Source of the DNA: Gymnogyps californianus
Lineage: Eukaryota > Chordata > Aves > Accipitriformes > Cathartidae
NCBI RefSeq assembly: GCF_018139145.2
Contig: NC_059486.1
Coordinates: 2,480,001 to 2,544,000 of the forward strand
Reading direction: 5' to 3'
Length of the DNA stretch: 64,000 bases
The stretch's first letter is position 1, and each line of letters starts with the position of its first letter. This document shows positions 41,110 through 51,402 of the stretch, in pieces. The notes beneath the pieces are model-generated. The model searched no databases and had not been told where the DNA came from. It worked only from the letters and a program-made list of their open reading frames with translations. The translations under genes and the position numbers were made by a program.

Positions 41110-41493
41110 GCCTTTGTTACTGGAATTTTAAAGTATATTCACGGCATGGTGTGCCCTTAAATCTTTATTTTTCTCTATTTCCATGTGATTTCCTCATTGC
41201 ATATGTCAGAAGAATTTTCAGATTCAGTTTAAATTGCTTGCCCCTTGCTTCTTGTGCTCAGCTCCACACAGAGCTATCTGATGTAGAGCTGGTACCATCC
41301 TCCCACATAAATTAAACTATTAGTTTTAAGGAGTAGTAGAGGGAACTACTGTTAAATACAGAATTCTATTTCAAAGGTGAAGTAGAAGGAAGTAGTTTAT
41401 TTGAGGGGAACATATGTGAATTTATGTATATGCATTTTTAAAATTTTACTTTACAAAAGATGATAACTACTAAAAAAATTTTATCTTCTTCAG

Positions 41494-41598
41494 GAGGAAT
41501 CAAATTACAACTGCAAATTTGGAAGAGGAAGTTCCTAACAATACTGTTTCTTGGGATTTTGTGGATCCAGTCCAAAGAGTCAGTTGTTCTTGTTCCAG
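41494..41598 (+). CDS. MED13L: MED13L coding exon E (about residues 392-427)
   Basis: This 105-base exon is phase 2 on both sides, so it could be skipped in frame. The reading is [20 protein letters not shown], then [15 protein letters not shown]. The [15 protein letters not shown] block is conserved in the family and contains two closely spaced Cys (CSC). It closes the conserved N-terminal half before the long disordered linker. The acceptor is ttcttcag ending at 41493 and the donor is gtgagc at 41599. Confidence 0.9.
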
Positions 41599-44500
41599 GT
41601 GAGCTTTGAAGAGAGTAAGCATTTATCATATTGGAAGAGCTCTGTTTAATTCAGATAGAGGTACACTTACAGAAGGGAGTTACGTTTTAGCTGAGAGAAG
41701 AGGAAACTCTAATATCAAAACTGTGATCATCACTCATATTCAGTTGATTAATATGCATCTCGTATCATTGTCACTTGCAGTAGTCAACTTGAGTGGAAAA
41801 AAGATCCTAGACTAGAGAATGGGGGCTAGAATCACTCAAACATTTCTAGTTCATAATGAACACATCCTTCAGGCTTTTCAGAGATGTGAGCTTTAAAGTT
41901 TGGAGTGGTAAGACTGATGATGAAGAAAGGCAGAAGCTGCCTAAGTTTCAGAGCATCCTGATTGAGGGATAGTGCTACTGTCCCTGTTTGGAGGAAGAGG
42001 AAAAATATCCCTAAGAATCAGTTTACTCCATGTACCTCTAGTCAATCTGCCATGACTCATCGGACACCAAAAAACACCCGAGAGAATATAAAACCTTTGC
42101 AGCATGGTCATCCACTGTCAAGTGATCAAAAAGAAATCACAGCTCACTTACACAAACACTTTAAGAGTTTATTAAATTATCTGTCATCTTTGATGAATGC
42201 TTAACGTTTCAGTACTGCTCAGTCAGGAAAGGCAAACCAGCACCACCAATTCTGCTTAACCATTCTTAAAATTGTCAGAGAGATGTTACAGGGCTAGAAA
42301 AAAAACAGTTTCCAGTGAAATAGTCTTGTGAAACTGCTTCTACTGGAATTTTTAATTCCTAAGGTCACCATCTACTTATAAGATTGGTAAAGATGTTTTT
42401 ATGACCTAAAGAAGTTATTCCTTAAGTATGCACAGATGTAAATGTCATTCATATGATCAAACAGAAATGCTGATCATGCTATGCTAACCCCTTTGGTGGT
42501 TTTTTTTTTCCTTTCCTGTCTCATTCCCTCTCATCCCCCCTGCCCCTGCCTAACTGCAATAAGGGTCTGTGTCAAAATAATAGTCAACACAACAGTCAGT
42601 GATGTGGCTGAAATGATTCTCTGCTTTTTGTCTGTTTGACGCATAGCTGTTTTTCTTGTTTCTTCTTTATTTTTCTTTTAACAGCGAGGCAAACTCAAGA
42701 ATAATGCTGTTGTTAATAATAGTAAAGTTAATATATTGTCTAACCAAATCTTTAAACGTGTTACCTGCCACAGCAGTCTCTGCAGACCTTGCTGTATAGA
42801 TTTGGCTGTACGGAGAAATTTAGGAATGTAGGGTTCTCGCAATCTCCGAAGGGTTGTTGATTAGAAATTTCCATTGCCCAAAATTGCATGAAGCAAGATT
42901 GTGTCCTTGTACCTTTTATGTTTGACTTCTCATGAAGCCAGTTCTTGTGTATTTGGAAGAAGAGATGAAGGGATGCAGAGGAACTGTGCATCATATGGAG
43001 GGCAGAGTGTTCAACCCGGAGACTCTGTGCTGTATCCAAAGTGAAAGTGTTGCTCTTCTGCAGCCTTGCTCTTTACCCCTGATTATATGTTGCTTGTATG
43101 TATATACTCAAGAATGCGGAACAGAAATGTTTTGTCAGGATGCCAAGTGTTTCCTATGGAAAACTGAGGTCCAGCTTCGCCTGGAAAGCATGGGGAATCA
43201 ATAGTGGACAATGGAAACCTGATTCTATGGATAGATTTAGCTGCATTTGCAATTTCACATTGTCTCTTAATGCCTCCAGTGATAACTACATCATGCTAGA
43301 GTTAGTAAACACAGCAATTGGGAAATAAAAACATTATCCTTAAAGTGAAGGCAGTACCTGATTTCAAACAGCAATAAAAATTGTCTGTATAGCTGCAGAA
43401 ACTGGACAGCTACTGTCGTATAGATATTGTTTCAGTCATTACTGTGCCCATTCTATGTATTGTATAAATGAGAGTATAAATGTCAAGATATGATCTTAAA
43501 TATGGAGTCTTAAAGGGTTGTCTGGTACTCGGCATCAAATTCAATCTTGTATAGATCCAGCTTTGTGTGTTGAAGAACAGAATGTCTAAAATAATTTTCT
43601 GCAGTCAGTTAAAATACGGTGAATGATGGAGAATTAAGTCAATGAAATGTTACAAGAACATGCTTAAGGCAAATCTTCAGTTACTAGGGCATTAGCTCCA
43701 CATTATGGGTGATTGCAGCTAAAGACCATCTGCTGCAGCAGAGAATTTGCAACATGTCCTGATAACAGCAAAGCCCACAAAGAAAGCCAGGACAATACCA
43801 GACAACGTGAATGGTTACACGAAAAAGGTGTAGCAAGTACAAGAAGTTGTATTTGTACGATTTGGCAGCTGCTGTGTACTATAAAACTTGGATATTTTCA
43901 TAGCTAAATCAGAAAAACAGAACTGGTTTTCTTCAATCTAGTAGTCCACTTTACTTGCAGTAATGTGGTTTATCTTTCTGAGTAATAAGCATATGATATG
44001 CTTTGAAATATTTGGTTGCAGTCCTAGATATTGTTGTTTATAAACAAAAATAAGGATGGAGTGATTTATTTTGAAATGGTATTTAACTTTAAACAGGTAT
44101 AAATATTAAGCACAATACGTCTTTCAATTTCTGCTTAGCTTAAAAAAACCCAAACAAACAACTAAACAAAAAACCCCAAACAACAAAAAAGGCCGATAAA
44201 AATACGGACAGAGTTAGATGTCCCTGTTGTAACATCCTTGGGGACCATCAGCTATATAATGAAAATACTGTTTAGCAGTACCTGAAATATGAAATTCAGT
44301 CCTGTGCTTCCCAGTCGCAAAGATACTGGATACAAACTGAAAAAAGCCATGTTAAAATATGAAGCCAGTAATAACTTTGTATGTTACTGCATTTTTTGTT
44401 TAGAATATTTTAAAATATTTATTCATGCTTTTTTCATTAGTTGGTAGGGTTTTTTTTCTCCCCCCCCCCCCCCCCCCCCCTTTTTTTTTGTGGGGTGTTT

Positions 44501-45036
44501 GTTTTGTTTTGTTTTTGGACTAGAGTTGTACTTATTTTTTCTTACCTGATATGGAGGAGGAAACTGCCCTGAAAGCATCCCGCCGTGTGTTGTGTCTGTG
44601 AACATAGCTAAAACAACTCCGATCTGTATCTTTTGTAACAGATGCTCAAGACTGTGCAAAAGTGGTGGTGTAGTTCCACAGCAGTCATTTTATTTGAAAG
44701 GCTATCTTTCTTTAGGGTAATGAAAACAACAGTAGCTTGGATTTTTTTGTTATGTTACCTTCCATCTGAGCAGTACTAAGCTTTTATAAGCATTAAATCT
44801 TTCCTTTGAATGCTATTTTCTGGAGATAGTCATTTTCCATTTTATAGGTCAGAGAAACTGCAGCTGAGTTGGCTTGAACGACCTGGTCCAGATCATGTGA
44901 CCATTCCAGAATCTGTTAAAAGATCAGGAATAGACACAAGATTTCTCAGTGCTGTTCTTTGGGTTTGGTTTTGTTTCCCATTAGATCAGACAACCGTATA
45001 AACCATGCAGTGACTTGTTTCTGCCTCTGCTTTCAG
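41599..45036 (+). other. MED13L: Intron E-F with poly-C tract
   Basis: This 3438-base phase 2 intron holds the T/C/T homopolymer tract at 44450-44489, A/C-rich low complexity at 44143-44190 and a T run near 42501. I recognise no transposon or exon. Short open frames here (for example 42761-43204 on both strands) show no protein features. The donor is gtgagc and the acceptor is gctttcag. Confidence 0.83.
44450..44489. repeat. Poly-T / C21 / T9 homopolymer block
   Basis: About eight T, then CTC merging into 21 consecutive C (44460-44480), then nine T, followed by GT-rich (TTTTG)n-like sequence. The complementary strand carries G21, able to form G-quadruplexes. The exact C count is prone to sequencing error. 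Confidence 0.9.
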
Positions 45037-45765
45037 GCACAAGGTTTTCAAACAGCGTTGTGCTGCTGGCTCCAGCCGTCCCCCAACGATAAATCAGCCA
45101 GGATTCAGCGTGGGAACATCATCATCTTCATCATTGCCACCTCCCGCCTCTTCAAAGCACAAAACAACAGAGAGACAGGAAAAAGGAGATAAACTGCAAA
45201 AAAGGCCTATGATGCCGTTTCACCATCGGCCCTCTGTGACTGAAGAGCTATGCATGGAGCAGGACACATCAGGGCAGAAACTGGGATTAGCAGGAATGGA
45301 GCCCTCTTTAGAAGTCCCTAATTCCAGAAAATACGAGAAGCCGCTATCTATACCTGCTAGAAATCCAAGCAAGCAAATTAATATGAATCCTATGGATTCA
45401 CCCCATTCCCCTACTTCCCCTCTGCCTCCCACACTTAGCCCCCAGCCAAGAGGTCAGGAAGCAGAGAATCTGGACCCACCTTCCGTACCTGTAAACCCAG
45501 CACTCTATGGCAGTGGGCTGGAGCTTCAGCCGTTGCCCAGCTTAGATGATAGGACAGTCCTTGTTGGACAGAGGTTACCTCTGATGGCAGAGGTCAGTGA
45601 GACAGCATTATACTGTGGGATAATTCAGAACAATGAGTCACTAGATATGTGGAGGACCTATAGTGTCCCATCAAGTGACGATCCAGAGTTCAGGCCGCCA
45701 GACCTTCCGTGTGAGAGATACGATGCCAAGATGGAAATAAACTCGGACAGCACTGCACTAAAAAG
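45037..45765 (+). CDS. MED13L: MED13L coding exon F, Ser/Pro-rich linker (about residues 427-670)
   Basis: This 729-base exon is phase 2 on both sides. The reading opens [20 protein letters not shown], then a Ser run with [15 protein letters not shown], then [20 protein letters not shown], then a Pro-rich stretch containing [18 protein letters not shown], and near the end [19 protein letters not shown]. It is rich in Ser-Pro and Thr-Pro dipeptides, typical of the disordered central linker and of proline-directed phosphorylation. The [16 protein letters not shown] segment looks like a short conserved island. The residues after ALYCGI differ from the human sequence as remembered, in keeping with a fast-evolving linker. 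An ATG at 45110 begins a long frame in the correct register, but it is internal; the exon really starts after the tttcag at 45036. The donor is gtaaga at 45766. Confidence 0.92.
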
Positions 45766-46909
45766 GTAAGAGTGCAAATTGATCTGAGTGGTGGTTTTAT
45801 TAAATCTAGAAGCATGACCAAAATCTGTTCTCAGTTGAAACTGAAACAAGTAGAAGGCGTCACTGTAACATCAAAGATCATGTATGCTGGAGATAACGTT
45901 AAATACTTAAATAGAAATGTGCTATTGTAGTATGCCTTATTTTTTCATATCTGACTTTGGACATTGTAAGAACTGATAAATCTTTTTGTAACCTATATCA
46001 CAGTAATTTGAGCAAATGTAAGAGTTTTATTAAGCTTATGTATTTGATCATTTAAAAACAGAAAATCTGTGTTTAGCTATGCAACCTTCCAGCTACATAA
46101 ATGCTTGGTTTTGAGTGAAATTCTGTTTATGGCACTGTAGAGGCAATTCAGTGTGGTTTGTCCAGTTGTGTGGGTTTAAAATTGCACTGCACCACGCTTT
46201 CTGTGAGTAGTAGCTGATACTATATTATGGAAGAATACTGCTTTTTTGTAAACCCACTGTCGAATCTTTGAAATTGATAGAAGCTTTACTATTAACTTCA
46301 GTCTCTGTAGGATTGAAACTCAAAGCCCTAACAGTCTCTTTGGTCTGTACACAGAAAAGAGCAAACGCTAATCTCTCGTAAATGTTACCTTAGAAAAACT
46401 ATGGTTAACGTATAGTGTCTTCCTCAGTGAAGAACATGAACTACCTAAATTTTAAGGAATTTTTAGCTGTCTCTTTCTTTTTTTAATTTTTTTAAACATG
46501 GATTTTCTTTTATGCAAAGTTATTTATTTACTTATTTTTAACTTTAGCATGAGAGTTTGAATTAAATTTATGCCGGCGTAAAAATTATTTTTTCTAGGTT
46601 TGCTAGGCTGAAAAGGTTATGTGTACTTCAAAGTGTTTTGATTTACATAGTGACAAGATTAATTCTTTCTTCATTGTCCCAAAGTAGTTCTTAATACAGT
46701 AAGATGTTTAATACTAGATGTAGGCAAATGCATCCTTTATTTGAGGAAAAAAGCATATTTCTACTAGATCAAGGAGGATGGAGTGAGACATGGGCTGTAT
46801 TTGTGTGTGACAGCTACAGATCTTAAGAGCTGTTATTTTTCTTTCCTGTAAAAGGTATGTTTGTTTTTTTTCATGATGGCTTTGTTTGCTTGTTTATTTT
46901 TACTTTCAG
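45766..46909 (+). other. MED13L: Intron F-G
   Basis: This 1144-base phase 2 intron is AT-rich with a T-rich 3' part and acceptor tttcag. No repeat or RNA gene was recognised. Confidence 0.86.
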
Positions 46910-47132
46910 GCTCTTAGCACAACCTAATAAACGGTTTAAAATTTTGGAAGAGCAGAAACCAGTGCAGACACTGAACTATCTTGACCCCTTGCCTCTAATA
47001 CAACAGCCTGGAGAAGGCTTGGGAGACGCTACTGATCCTTACACTTTTGAAGATGGTGATATAAAGTACAGCTTCACTGGCAATAAAAAATGCAAACTTG
47101 GGGCTGAGAAGGATCCTTTGAAAAAGAACAAG
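46910..47132 (+). CDS. MED13L: MED13L coding exon G (about residues 670-744)
   Basis: This 223-base exon is phase 2 in and phase 0 out. The reading is [20 protein letters not shown], then [20 protein letters not shown], then [20 protein letters not shown], ending [21 protein letters not shown] and [12 protein letters not shown] are conserved in the family; the part between them is variable. The Lys-rich tail (KKCKLG...KKNK) could serve as a weak nuclear-localisation patch, which is inference only. An ATG at 46857 upstream in the same frame is intronic and precedes the pyrimidine tract. The acceptor is tttcag at 46909 and the donor is gtaaca at 47133, a somewhat weak site. Confidence 0.9.
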
Positions 47133-48076
47133 GTAACATGTAAATCCAGAGTCTTCATCATTAACATTCTTATTGGACTTACAGTACTGTAGCACAGTAT
47201 TTGCTCTACAGCTCTCAGGAAGACAAAAGTCTGTTCCACAGATCAAAATCAGAGAGATTATGTATTTCTTTCCTGCACTGGCTCACAGGAAAAAACTTCA
47301 TTTCGCTATGGTCTTTTTGAACTGGTATGTGCTGGCATCCCTCTGAACCTGTTTGTATATGAAAACACTGCTGTTGCAAGGACTACTTCCTGTTTGTATA
47401 TATTCAGCTTGACCAGCAGCAGGTTCCAGATTTAAGCTAAGAAATAAAATATTTTGAGCCTTATAGTCACTTGTAGAGGTGAAAGAATTTGCTGGGCTTT
47501 CTCCCCCCGCGTCCCCGCTTGCTTCAGCTTGACATTATCACCTCACTGTAAAGCTCAGATCTCTCCAGCCCAAGTATATTTTTCTTCCCTTGGGCAAAAT
47601 TAGTGTACCCTTCTGCTGAGAGGATTAGTGGCAGGGACACTTAGAGGTGTTCTTCCATATGTGAAAGAAAACAATTTGATCACCATTCTTTGGTCATCAC
47701 CTGCCCTATATGCATGATACTTTTTATATATCTTACCCATTATGGAGCTGTTTCATTGTCTGGCTACTCGCTTATTTGTTCTTGTGCGGGTAGCCACCAC
47801 GCTGAAAATTCTCGAAGATGTGCTTTCTGGAGAAATTGAGGTGGCTAATTTTCTGTACTGGCTATCAAAGTTAACTGCTGTATATGGAATCCTTTGTAAA
47901 TCATACACAATGTTACTTCATGTTTTTCCTGATACGTAGATAAACAGCGGACAGCTGTGTTCTTTTCTCTTCTTGAATTTTTTTTTTTCTTCTCAAAGCA
48001 TTTAATCCAGGAAAACAGTTGTTCTTACATAGCTTAAATTAATATCCATTAAAAACTCTTGGATTTTTTTGTATAG
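47133..48076 (+). other. MED13L: Intron G-H
   Basis: This is a 944-base phase 0 intron. No repeat was recognised apart from a short T run near 47980. The acceptor is gtatag, with the AG at 48075-48076; a second AG at 48079-48080 would break the frame. Confidence 0.85.
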
Positions 48077-48182
48077 TCAGAAGATGGAGTTGGTACCAAG
48101 GAAATCCCCACAACAGGTCATTCTACACCAGTTCCTGATGGAAAAGATGCCATGTCTATTTTCAGTTCTGCTCCTAAGACTG
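48077..48182 (+). CDS. MED13L: MED13L coding exon H (about residues 745-780)
   Basis: This 106-base exon is phase 0 in and phase 1 out. The reading is [20 protein letters not shown], then [15 protein letters not shown]. It is part of the disordered linker, with a Thr-Pro dipeptide in GHSTPVP. The TAG acceptor at 48074-48076 is chosen over the later AG because only it preserves the frame from the preceding AAG codon and gives the family-like SEDG start. The donor is gtgagt at 48183. Confidence 0.88.
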
Positions 48183-48620
48183 GTGAGTAAAAGTTCTTTA
48201 ATTCACTCTGCAAAGCAAAAATGTTCAAAGCTATGCAATAAAATCTGAAAGGAAAAATCACATACTGAACATTTTGCTGTAACGTGAGAGCTATGGACAG
48301 GTCCTGAGATGGAAAAAACTTGATTCTGCTTGTCCTTTTTATAATAACATAATTTTTTCTTTTTTTTTTCTTTTTTTTTTTTTTTTTTTTAAGAATATTA
48401 AAGTTGAGCAAGTAGCTACCTTCATTCTTTTCTGATTGACCTTCAGTGCTTGCTTAAAACTTGACTGGAAGGCTACTTCTAGGCTACATCATAGAAAAGG
48501 GGCCTCAGTGATTCTTGCTTATCCCTTGTTTAGAGTGAGAAGTAAAACTGAAAAAAGGTGATTTTGTGTTTATTAACTTTGCTCCCATTTTTCATGTGTT
48601 TTTCCTTTTCCTTTTGATAG
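48183..48620 (+). other. MED13L: Intron H-I with poly-T
   Basis: This 438-base phase 1 intron contains a T-rich homopolymer block at 48353-48390, about 230 bases upstream of the acceptor (gatag). The minus-strand open frame across the block is a run of Lys codons and not a gene. Confidence 0.87.
48353..48390. repeat. Poly-T block (38 bases, interrupted)
   Basis: T runs of 6, about 10 and 20, interrupted by single C. It could be the remains of a retrotransposon poly-A tail on the minus strand, but no element body is recognisable beside it. Confidence 0.85.
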
Positions 48621-48745
48621 ATACCCGGCAAGACAATGCTGCAGGCCGAGTAGGCTCTGGTAGCCTCACACAGGTGACAGATCTGGCTCCATCACTTCAT
48701 GATCTAGATAATATCTTTGATAATTCAGATGAAGATGAGCTTGGT
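48621..48745 (+). CDS. MED13L: MED13L coding exon I (about residues 780-821)
   Basis: This 125-base exon is phase 1 in and phase 0 out. The reading is [20 protein letters not shown], then [20 protein letters not shown] and G. The segment [18 protein letters not shown] is a strongly conserved acidic motif in metazoan MED13/MED13L and resembles a casein-kinase-2-type acidic patch. Two GT dinucleotides are possible at the end; taking gtaagt at 48746 leaves a complete GGT codon and joins cleanly to the next exon. Read-through past it gives a short Gly-rich tail from intron sequence, which is discarded. Confidence 0.9.
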
Positions 48746-50175
48746 GTAAGTCTTTGTAGGACTGAGTGTTCTGTAGACTTAAACCTTTTCCAAAAAAGAG
48801 GAGGAGGAGGAGGATGGAATTGTAGTGAGGAGTGATTATCCCTAATAGATAGGAGAGTTTCTAGGTAGGCAGGCTTGGATTTTAACTAGGAAGCATTGCT
48901 GGCAAAGAGAGGTGTCCTTTCAGGGAGATCCATTGAAGAGAGAAATCATCACTGTGTATAATTCAGGAATATTAGGAGATCATTTAGGTAGCATCAAAGC
49001 TTGTGTTGTCTGACAGTTTTTCAGTCATGAGGGGAACCTGTATACAACTAACTTGCTGACTCAGTCATTGCATAGACAGGCTACAAGAATACTTCCATAG
49101 GTAAAGCAATGTAGTTGCTTCATAAATGCATTACATCTAGTTTTGTGTCCTTAGCTTTTGTCAGTATTTCGTGTTTGTTTGAGAGTTACGGAAAAGATCC
49201 TGATTTTATTAACTGGTGATTTGTTCTTTTACCTTGTCTGAGAAGCTGCCCAAAGAAAAATAAATTCAACCTTACTGAATTTCAGTAATTCTCTGAAGCA
49301 TGTTTATTTCTATTCCTACAAGCAGTTTATTTCAGTGCAAAGAGAAATAGTTGTTGAATATTAGGAAATACAAAAGGAAAAGCAGATGTACGTCAATTAC
49401 CAGGAAGAAAATCAAGGCATATGGAAAGGCAAAGATTTGAATAACTACTATTTTTAAGCTTATTCTAATATAGCCATAATGATACAGAAGGTGATCCTAA
49501 ACTGACTGATAGTAGGTAATAGCATTTAAAAGTCTAATGTCTGGTTCTTGGCAGTGCTTTTCAAGTACACCAGTTTATTTACCACTTCTCCCTGTTCTGT
49601 GGTTCCACACAAACTGCACTTAAGATGTCGCAGTTAATATGCAAATCTACTAGAGGACTCTTCTGTCAAAAAATTACTTTTTTCTGTGAAGTTGGCCTGG
49701 ACAGACCTAATGTTCTTCCTGTCTTAAAAGTTGCACGTGTTGAGCTGTCCCCTGTGGTAGTCTGTTTATGGCATTCTTACTCTCAGTGTCGTATTTTCAT
49801 TATTATCTTAGAGTAGTCCAAACATGGAAGTGAGTAGGGTAGTCACATTAATTTCAAGCTCAGTGCTTGCGATAACATTTTCAATATAATTTGTGTATAT
49901 ATAGATACATATGCTTATATGTATGTGTCTATATACGGGGGAGGTGTGTATAGACAGGCAAGTATTTCAGAGACTTTGTTTTGTTTTGTTTTAGTGTTGA
50001 AAGAGAGGAAAAAGAAATCCAGGCTCCTTGGAGGGAGCAGATGGGAGAGTAGAAAAGTACACTTTTTTTCTTTCTTGTGAAATCTCATTCAGAGAGTTTT
50101 CAGAATTTTTAATAGCTTATGAATTCTAATATTTTGTATATTTTTTAATATGATATGTGATTATTCTGCTTTTAG
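48746..50175 (+). other. MED13L: Intron I-J
   Basis: This 1430-base phase 0 intron contains a small (TTTTG)n run at about 49977-49993 and an AT-alternating patch at 49895-49936. Nothing else was recognised. The acceptor is ttttag. Confidence 0.85.
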
Positions 50176-50275
50176 GCTGTATCACCAGCTCTTCGGTCAT
50201 CAAAAATGCCTGCAGTAGGGTCTGAGGAACGCCCTGTAGGGAAGGATGGTAGAACAGCAGTACCTTACCCACCAA
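50176..50275 (+). CDS. MED13L: MED13L coding exon J (about residues 822-855)
   Basis: This 100-base exon is phase 0 in and phase 1 out. The reading is [20 protein letters not shown], then [13 protein letters not shown] plus the first base of Thr. It is a short linker exon. [15 protein letters not shown] matches the family closely. An in-frame TAG would follow soon after the donor if the intron were retained, so only splicing at gtaagt (50276) gives a usable product. The acceptor is cttttag at 50175. Confidence 0.88.
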
Positions 50276-51080
50276 GTAAGTAGCAACAACTGATTACCAC
50301 TTTGTTGACAGTTAAAAATCTCCTTACAGCTACCATAGTGCCTTTTTGTAGGAGGCTTATAATGTCACTTTTTCAGGACTAAGAGGTAGTGTGCTTATTT
50401 TGTTCTGTAATTACCAGATACCAATATTAAAAGAGGATAAGCAGATTTAATGAAAACAGTGGATGGTAATATAGACATACATTTTTAATGTGCCTACTGA
50501 GATTTGAGATGCTCTTCTTTTGACATTATTGTCTTAGATTGGAAGTATGGGAGGGATTTGTTACAAATTTCATTTAGAAGCTATCCCCTCTATTCTCAAT
50601 TCAGTATTTAATCTCAGTTAGTCACTTACACCATTACCATATCCCTCTTTAAGTATAAATAATTCTTTTTAAAGAATTCAAAGAATTTAAAGCTGTGACT
50701 TAACAATTGGCCATTATGGTGCAACCTGTCTTGGAAGAAAATTCCATTCAGCATTCAACAAATTCAGACTAAAATCACCTTCAGGGTGATGCACTTCTAG
50801 ATGTGGAAGTGCATGATTAAAATGGGATAACTAGGTTCTAACTGGAGACACATTGTAGAGCTTTTACAAATGGTTATGGTAGAAGTGATGCTTGTGCAGG
50901 CACTACACATGTACAAGGAAGCCTATAGGAGTGCAGGAAACCTAGAAATTAAATTTAGTATGCTGAAAATATATGAAACACAGATTAAAACAATAAGGCT
51001 TTTTTGCAAGGACTGTGCCAACAACTGTTGGGAATGATAACTTTTACTCTGAGATATATGGGCTTTCTTGCATTTCTTGC

Positions 51081-51402
51081 ACCTGAAAGGAGGTTGTAGT
51101 GAGGTGGGTGTTGGTCTCTTTTCCCAAGTAACAGGTGATAGGACGAGAGGAAATGGCCTCAAATTGCACCAGGGGAGGTTTAGTTGCATATTGGGAAAAA
51201 TTTCTTCACTGGAAGGGTTGTCAGGCATTGGAACAGGCTGCCCAGGGAAGTGGTTGAGTCACCACCCCGGGAACTATTTAAGAGACATGTAGACGCGGTG
51301 CTTAGGGACATGGCTTAGTGGTGGACTTGGCAGTGTTACGTTAACGGTTGGACGCGATGATCTTAAAGGTCTTTTCCAACCTAAATGATTCTGTGATTCT
51401 AT
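51081..51402 (+). mobile_element. CR1 LINE 3'-end fragment, plus orientation
   Basis: The segment shows a near-consensus avian CR1 3' region in sense order: GAGGTGGGTGTTGGTCTCTT near 51101, GATAGGACGAGAGGAAATGG near 51136, a GGAACAGGCTGCCCAGGGAA block near 51230, GGTTGGACGCGATGATCTTA near 51346, TTCCAACC, and finally ATGATTCTGTGATTCTAT at the right end. The last part is the CR1 terminal octamer repeat. It is the least decayed CR1 in the window, truncated at the 5' end to the 3' UTR and distal part, and not mobile. Confidence 0.93.

Larger units (their letters stand above)
40535..41117. repeat. Flanking direct repeats of the LTR (GCCTTTGT)
   Basis: Perfect 8-base direct repeats at 40535-40542 and 41110-41117 abut the TG and CA ends of the LTR. 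They are read as target-site duplications. Eight bases is longer than the usual 4-6 for retroviruses. Confidence 0.8.
40075..41493 (+). other. MED13L: Intron D-E with solo LTR
   Basis: This 1419-base phase 2 intron is about 40 percent occupied by the 567-base LTR at 40543-41109. The remaining sequence is AT-rich, with no other recognised element. The donor is gtaagg and the acceptor is ttcag. Confidence 0.88.

Noticed and set aside
48746..48835. Read-through of exon I into a Gly-rich tail
   Set aside because: The tail comes from a GGA repeat in the intron. The gtaagt donor at 48746 gives an exact in-frame junction to exon J.
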